Origin: CAYGZM01 sp964354365
GTDB taxonomy: Bacteria; Planctomycetota; Phycisphaerae; Sedimentisphaerales; Anaerobacaceae
Direction: 5' to 3'
Length of the DNA: 10,388 nucleotides
Assembly: GCA_964354365.1 (NCBI GenBank)
Contig: CAYGZM010000132.1
Coordinates: 1-10,388, forward strand
The stretch's first letter is position 1. Every line of letters starts with the position of its first letter. The position numbers and the translations under genes were made by a program. The notes under the pieces are model-generated. The model saw only the letters and a list, made by a program, of their open reading frames with translations. It had not been told where the DNA came from and did no database searches. This document shows positions 8,085 to 10,388 of this stretch, piece after piece.

Positions 8085-8309
8085 CTAAAGTTCCTCTGCG
8101 TTGCCGCACTCGGAGCACAGGCTGAAGGCCCTGAAGTCCTGTGAGGCGTGGTCAACGAACGGCAGGTATTCGAGTCCTTCGTGCCCGCACTTCTCGCAGA
8201 TACTGTTGGCGCAGAGTTCGACCTCGACCGCGTGGTCGGCTGTTTCCATTGAGCCCGGAATACCGGGAACGTAACCTTCTTCGGCCATTCTCGCTATTAA
8301 GTCGTTCAA
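8085..8309 (-). CDS. Small zinc-ribbon protein (74 aa), TTG start
   Basis: 74 residues on the minus strand. The start is TTG at 8309, chosen because GAGGG lies seven bases upstream (8321-8317) and a strong promoter ends just before it; ATG at 8288 would lose seven residues and has no such site. The protein has an acidic N-terminal half and four zinc-ligand cysteines in two knuckles: CEKC (C38, C41) and CSEC (C65, C68), with an extra C33, separated by 23 residues. This is a rubredoxin or zinc-ribbon arrangement. No signal peptide or membrane span is seen, so it should be cytoplasmic. I do not recognise the exact family; nucleic-acid or protein binding are possible. It stands alone with its own promoter, with the next gene upstream on the same strand about 350 bp away. 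Confidence 0.8.
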   Translation of the reverse strand: MNDLIARMAEEGYVPGIPGSMETADHAVEVELCANSICEKCGHEGLEYLPFVDHASQDFRAFSLCSECGNAEEL

Positions 8310-8328
8310 GTATGATCCCTCAATTTAC

Positions 8329-8363
8329 ACCTTCTATCATAACAGATTTCAGAAGAATGTCAA
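8329..8363 (-). promoter_or_regulatory. Sigma70-type promoter of the zinc-ribbon gene
   Basis: On the minus strand TTGACA (8363-8358) is followed by a 16-base spacer and TATGAT (8341-8336). This is a perfect -35 and a one-mismatch -10. Transcription would start near 8329, giving a leader of about 20 bases that contains GAGGG and then the TTG start at 8309. The match supports both the gene and its unusual start codon. Confidence 0.75.
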
Positions 8364-8620
8364 TGGGAAAGAGCACAGATTCGGGCGGGGGCGGCATTTT
8401 TTTTCAGGTCTATGCGATAGAGTGGCGATATGTGCTCAACAGCATAGGCCGTCGTCGCGCCCTGCCTTTGGCGGGCTGAGCAGGAGCGATCTCGAAACGA
8501 ATCTCCGGCCCACTCAGAGGAAGCGGTCCGAGTTAGAAGGCGGGCCCATTTTGATAATGGTCTCGGCCCAAGGAGTATCGATTGTTGATTTCTGCGTGGG
8601 TCTCGGCACACGTACGCCCC
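8364..8620. other. Gene-free spacer between the zinc-ribbon gene and the 30-aa membrane protein gene
   Basis: All readings in this stretch are interrupted or have implausible composition. An open minus-strand frame of 83 codons (8611-8360) starts GTG, has no visible ribosome site, is Arg/Ser-rich and runs through a palindrome and the promoter of the next gene, so I do not accept it. The only clear structure is the palindrome at 8459-8476. Confidence 0.55.
8459..8476. repeat. GC-rich mini-palindrome, second copy of the 2769-2785 element
   Basis: GCCC-t-GCC-ttt-GGC-GGGC: the arms are the same as in the element at 2769-2785 apart from one bulged T, and the loop is ttt and not tct. Same arms at two unrelated places with a changed loop indicates a dispersed structured repeat. 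Confidence 0.65.
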
Positions 8621-8658
8621 CCCCCGCCGTTTTGCTTCGCAAAACGAAGCAGCGGGGG
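8621..8658. repeat. Composite nested palindrome with two alternative inner hairpins
   Basis: Outer arms CCCCCGC (8621-8627) and GCGGGGG (8652-8658) enclose two overlapping inverted repeats: CGTTTTGC (8628-8635) with GCAAAACG (8639-8646), and TGCTTCG (8633-8639) with CGAAGCA (8645-8651). The inner two share bases and cannot form together. On the minus strand it begins four bases after the stop of the 30-aa gene, where a terminator would sit, but no U-tract follows (the next bases are Gs). It could act as a transcript end barrier or be another mobile palindrome. Confidence 0.65.
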
Positions 8659-8662
8659 CCGC

Positions 8663-8755
8663 TCAGAAAAGCCCCTCCGAAAACAAAATCCAGAATATCA
8701 AAATGATTCCTACTGCTATAATCACCGCACCAATCCAGAAGCTTTCTTTTTGCAT
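8663..8755 (-). CDS. 30-residue single-span membrane microprotein
   Basis: ATG at 8755 opens a 30-codon frame ending TGA at 8665-8663. The protein begins MQKESFWIGAVIIAVGIILI and ends FWILFSEGLF: a short charged head, then about 19 very hydrophobic residues (7-25), then a short tail. That is a textbook one-pass small membrane protein. GAG six bases before the ATG is a weak ribosome site. The frame stays open upstream to a TGA but has no other ATG, GTG or TTG, so ATG 8755 is the only sensible start. The composite palindrome follows directly. Function is unknown; such microproteins often bind and modulate larger membrane complexes. It could be chance, but the clean hydrophobic span with bounded ends argues for a real gene. 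Confidence 0.5.
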   Translation of the reverse strand: MQKESFWIGAVIIAVGIILIFWILFSEGLF

Positions 8756-8815
8756 AAGCCGCTCTTTACCTGATTCGAGAATCTCTGCTGAACTTCGGTC
8801 CGCAACAGGGCGTAC

Positions 8816-8934
8816 CCCATAGGCCCCTGACGGGGGCCCCGAGCGTCTCGAAACTTTCAGTCAACGTGTTGCCTTCGGTGTTGCCCTTGTCGAGCGAATT
8901 CTCAAACTGCCCATAAGGGCGCCACTGGGGCGTC
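8816..8934. repeat. Two degenerate copies of a CCCATA-led palindromic element
   Basis: CCCATA followed by GGCCCC-tgacg-GGGGCC at 8816-8838 and CCCATAAGGGCGCCACTGGG continuing to GGCGTC at 8910-8934 share the same lead and the same hairpin layout. The first folds as a 6-bp stem (8822-8827 with 8833-8838); the second as an imperfect GCGCC/GGCGT stem. They lie about 94 bp apart in non-coding DNA upstream of the 30-aa gene. Confidence 0.5.
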
Positions 8935-8999
8935 TGTCAATCGACGCACAAGTATATAGGAAGTCTGCGGCAATTCTATCGTGGTAACTACGGGATTTT

Positions 9000-9019
9000 G
9001 AAAAAAATATGTTTTTTTC
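9000..9019. repeat. A/T inverted repeat (GAAAAAAA-tatg-TTTTTTTC)
   Basis: A perfect 8-bp A/T-rich stem with a 4-base loop, followed directly by C-rich DNA. It could behave as a weak bidirectional terminator because of the T-runs, but no gene end lies next to it, so I list it only as a repeat. Confidence 0.4.
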
Positions 9020-9059
9020 GCCCTTGTCGGCTTCGCCCCCCGGGTCTCTGGGTGCGGGG

Positions 9060-9190
9060 GAATTGGGTTTGATTGGGTTTGTTTTGAATGACGTTCGTTG
9101 TTCATTGTTCGCTGTTTATTGGCATAAGCCTTTAGTGTTACTGTACTTATTTTTATATTGCCCATTTTGAAATTGGGTTTGTTTTGCATA
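9060..9190 (-). repeat. Dispersed repeat that reads as QNKPNFKMG ... KQTQSNPI (planctomycete-type), flanked by 15-bp direct repeats
   Basis: ATTGGGTTTGTTTTG occurs at 9072-9086 and again at 9172-9186, exactly 100 bp apart; a shorter part also precedes the first copy at 9062. Read on the minus strand the unit gives QNKPNFKMGNIKIS, then KAYANKQRTMNNERHSKQTQ and SNPIPP. I recall this wording as a recurrent pseudo-protein in Phycisphaerae-like genomes, where it comes from a dispersed repeat. The 95-codon frame here (9189-8902) loses any protein-like character after the repeat, has no ribosome site and no known domain, so I call it a repeat and not a gene. Confidence 0.6.
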
Positions 9191-9204
9191 ATTGAGTTAC
9201 AGCC

Positions 9205-9573
9205 ACAGAGTTCTTGGCGCGGCCTGTGGCCGCAACCAAATCCGAAGCACTAAATCCGAAATCCTAAACAAATCCGAATCACCAAAACTCAAAATTCAAA
9301 ACAAACCATAACGTCTTATTTCGACGGTGGTTATAGCAGCCGGATTCCAATATCAAGCAGAAAAAACGAGAAGATGAAGGATTGTATTACAGAGAACCTG
9401 GCGCGGCCTGAAGGCCGCAACCAAATCCGAAGCACCAAATCCGAAATCCTAAACAAATCCGAATCACCCAAACTCAAAATTCAAAACAAACGATAACGTC
9501 TTACTTCGACGGTGGTTATGGCAGCCGGATTCCAATATCAACCAGAAAACACAAGAATTTGAAGGATTGTAGT
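9205..9573. repeat. 185-bp tandem duplication with an internal conserved hairpin
   Basis: Unit 1 (9205-9388) and unit 2 (9389-9573) each start ACAGAG and stay alignable throughout at an offset of 184-185 bp, with few differences; a third start (ACAGAGA) follows at 9574. Each unit carries a GCGGCC/GGCCGC hairpin (9219-9233 with loop tgt; 9403-9418 with loop tgaa), then several imperfect copies of AAATCCGAA, then AAAATTCAAAACAAAC and a TTCGACGGTGGTTAT block. The core CAAAACAAACC is the reverse complement of the core of the repeat at 9072 and 9172. No coding frame is supported. Confidence 0.88.
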
Positions 9574-9938
9574 ACAGAGAAGAAGTGCATCGGCGAGGAG
9601 TATGCCAGAAAACAGACCGATGTGCGGCAAGATGGGCGGGATAGGGAGTTTCGGCGTTTCGGGCCGCTGAGAATTGACTAACCGCGAATTTTCACGAACG
9701 AGCACGAATTTGGAGAGAAGTTCAGAATTGAGTATCATTATTGAGTTCCTTTAGTTAGTTGGGTAAGTATTATACTATATCTGAAGTTGGATGTCAAGTG
9801 AATTCTTAAAGAGTAGATGGGTGGATGAGAGGATGAGTGGATGAGAGGATGAGAGAATGCGGGGATGAGGGTTCTTGAGGAAAAGGGCCGGGGAGTCAAT
9901 CAGAAGAATCACGACGGATTGCGGGGTTTTTCCATTTT
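9574..9938. other. Gene-free repeat-rich spacer
   Basis: No convincing gene. It holds CGCGAATTTTCACGAACGAG (9683-9702) followed by CACGAATT, a short internal repeat of the ACGAATTT type often seen between genes in environmental genomes, then AT-rich DNA (about 9740-9810) and the 16-bp minisatellite. A minus-strand frame of 66 codons (9738-9538) covers both the ACGAATT motif and part of the 185-bp repeat, so it is not accepted as a gene. Confidence 0.5.
9821..9868. repeat. 16-bp minisatellite (GTGGATGAGAGGATGA), three units
   Basis: Two perfect copies (9821-9836, 9837-9852) are followed by a degenerate third (9853-9868, GAGAATGCGGGGATGA) and preceded by related GAGTAGATGG. The 16-mer itself is built from a GGATGAG half-unit. 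It is purine-only except for T, and one of its ATGs (9865) is in frame with the gene to the right. Confidence 0.8.
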
Positions 9939-9958
9939 AATAGGTGGCTGTCCCTATT
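9939..9958. repeat. REP-like hairpin AATAGG-tggctgtc-CCTATT
   Basis: A perfect 6-bp inverted repeat with an 8-base loop. Its minus strand reads AAATAGGGACAGCCACCTAT, a wording I associate with REP-type palindromes that accompany TnpA-REP (Y1) transposases; no such transposase is in the window. The last base of the hairpin is the first base of the proposed TTG start of the following gene. Confidence 0.5.
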
Positions 9959-10388
9959 TGAGTCAGCAGATAGAGAAGTACCAGAGGGCGACACAATCAC
10001 GGGCGTCCTGGTCGTTTGCATTCGCAATTTTTGCTATGGTTTCTGGATTAGCGTTTGTTTTCTGGGGTGGTACCCACATCTTGGTCCGGGCAGGGGTAGA
10101 GCATATTGCTGCGGGGTCAGCAATATCCGCGATTGGGGGTGGGATAAGTGCGTACATAACCAAGACGTTTCTTGACGTTCATAAAATATCCCTCGGTCAG
10201 TTAAATCGGTACTTCCGCCAACCTGTGATAAATGCCCACGTTCTTACGGCCCAAAGATTGGCTGACCATCTTGGGGATGCTAAGATGAGGCGGAAGGCGT
10301 ACCAGGATATCATAGGGCGCATAACGACGCTGATTAGCCCGACTTCGCGGATTCGAGGGTTGGAACCTGCGTGGCGTGGTCAAAATCG
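9958..10388 (+). CDS. Two-helix membrane protein resembling the TRADD-N-associated transmembrane domain, 3' end outside the window
   Basis: The frame is open from before 9958 to the window edge (143 codons from TTG 9958). The N-terminal helix SQQIEKYQRATQSRASWSF leads into a first membrane span (about residues 16-37, FAFAIFAMVSGLAFVFWGG), a loop, a Gly/Ala-rich second span (about 50-67, AAGSAISAIGGGISAYI) and a conserved-looking helix FLDVHKISLGQLNRYFRQPV followed by LTAQRLADHL. This layout, with the QLNRYF..P...H.L.A.RLA pattern, resembles the membrane domain described next to TRADD-N domains in cyanobacterial and other bacterial conflict proteins. The start is uncertain: TTG 9958 has only AGGTGG ten bases upstream, and ATG 9865, in frame, lies within a minisatellite. 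The gene may be truncated at its 5' end by the hairpin element. Its third positions look G-richer than in the left-hand genes. Confidence 0.6.
   Translation, partial: MSQQIEKYQRATQSRASWSFAFAIFAMVSGLAFVFWGGTHILVRAGVEHIAAGSAISAIGGGISAYITKTFLDVHKISLGQLNRYFRQPVINAHVLTAQRLADHLGDAKMRRKAYQDIIGRITTLISPTSRIRGLEPAWRGQN

Noticed and set aside
9000..9019. A/T inverted repeat as a true intrinsic terminator
   Set aside because: The stem is only A/T pairs and no gene ends beside it.
8902..9189. 95-codon minus-strand frame
   Set aside because: Its N-terminal part is translated dispersed repeat and the remainder is low-complexity or palindrome-derived; no ribosome site. Listed as a repeat.
9205..9573. The 185-bp tandem units as a CRISPR array
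   Set aside because: The units are nearly identical over their whole length with no short repeat alternating with unique spacers, and no cas gene is present.
9538..9738. 66-codon minus-strand frame
   Set aside because: Covers the end of the 185-bp repeat and an ACGAATTT intergenic motif; no ribosome site or domain.
9963..10163. Minus-strand 66-codon frame at the right edge (and 10201-10383)
   Set aside because: Antisense to the membrane-domain gene, whose plus-strand reading is open throughout and has two credible membrane spans.

Overview
The window looks like a piece of a fairly GC-rich environmental bacterial genome, most likely Planctomycetota and probably Phycisphaerae / Sedimentisphaerales-like. 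This placement is an inference. It rests on the set of secreted glycosidases, Tat-exported oxidoreductase and ThuA-like proteins typical of that group, and on dispersed non-coding repeats. One of these repeats reads on the minus strand as QNKPNFKMG ... NNERHSKQTQSNPI, a pattern I recall from translated planctomycete contigs. No rRNA, tRNA or CRISPR array was seen.

Left block (1-7608) is a polysaccharide-use locus. A partial GH2 exo-beta-glycosidase (exo-beta-glucosaminidase / beta-mannosidase-like) runs leftward off the window. Divergent from it, across a 374-bp spacer, are three genes on the plus strand: a Tat-exported lipoprotein of the aldo/keto reductase family, a large secreted glycosidase-like protein with a probable malectin-like insert and an (alpha/alpha)6 barrel, and a Tat-exported ThuA-domain protein. 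All four carry export signals, so together they suggest extracytoplasmic cleavage and redox processing of a glycan. The substrate cannot be read from the sequence.

Middle block (7609-8755) is on the minus strand. It holds a decayed fragment of an NmrA-like NAD(P)-binding (atypical SDR) gene, a 74-aa zinc-ribbon protein with a TTG start and a nearly ideal sigma70 promoter, and a 30-aa single-span membrane microprotein missed by simple ORF length cut-offs.

Right block (8756-9957) is about 1.2 kb without a convincing gene and is dense in repeats: GC-rich mini-palindromes, the QNKPNFKMG-type repeat, a 185-bp tandem duplication containing a conserved hairpin, a 16-bp minisatellite and a REP-like hairpin. 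Immediately after that hairpin a gene begins that leaves the window at its right edge. It encodes a two-helix membrane domain resembling the TRADD-N-associated transmembrane domain known from prokaryotic conflict/apoptosis-like systems. This is the most promising lead in the window, but the decisive effector part lies outside it.

The strand bias of G and C also seems to change between the left and right blocks (C-rich plus strand on the left, G-rich on the right).
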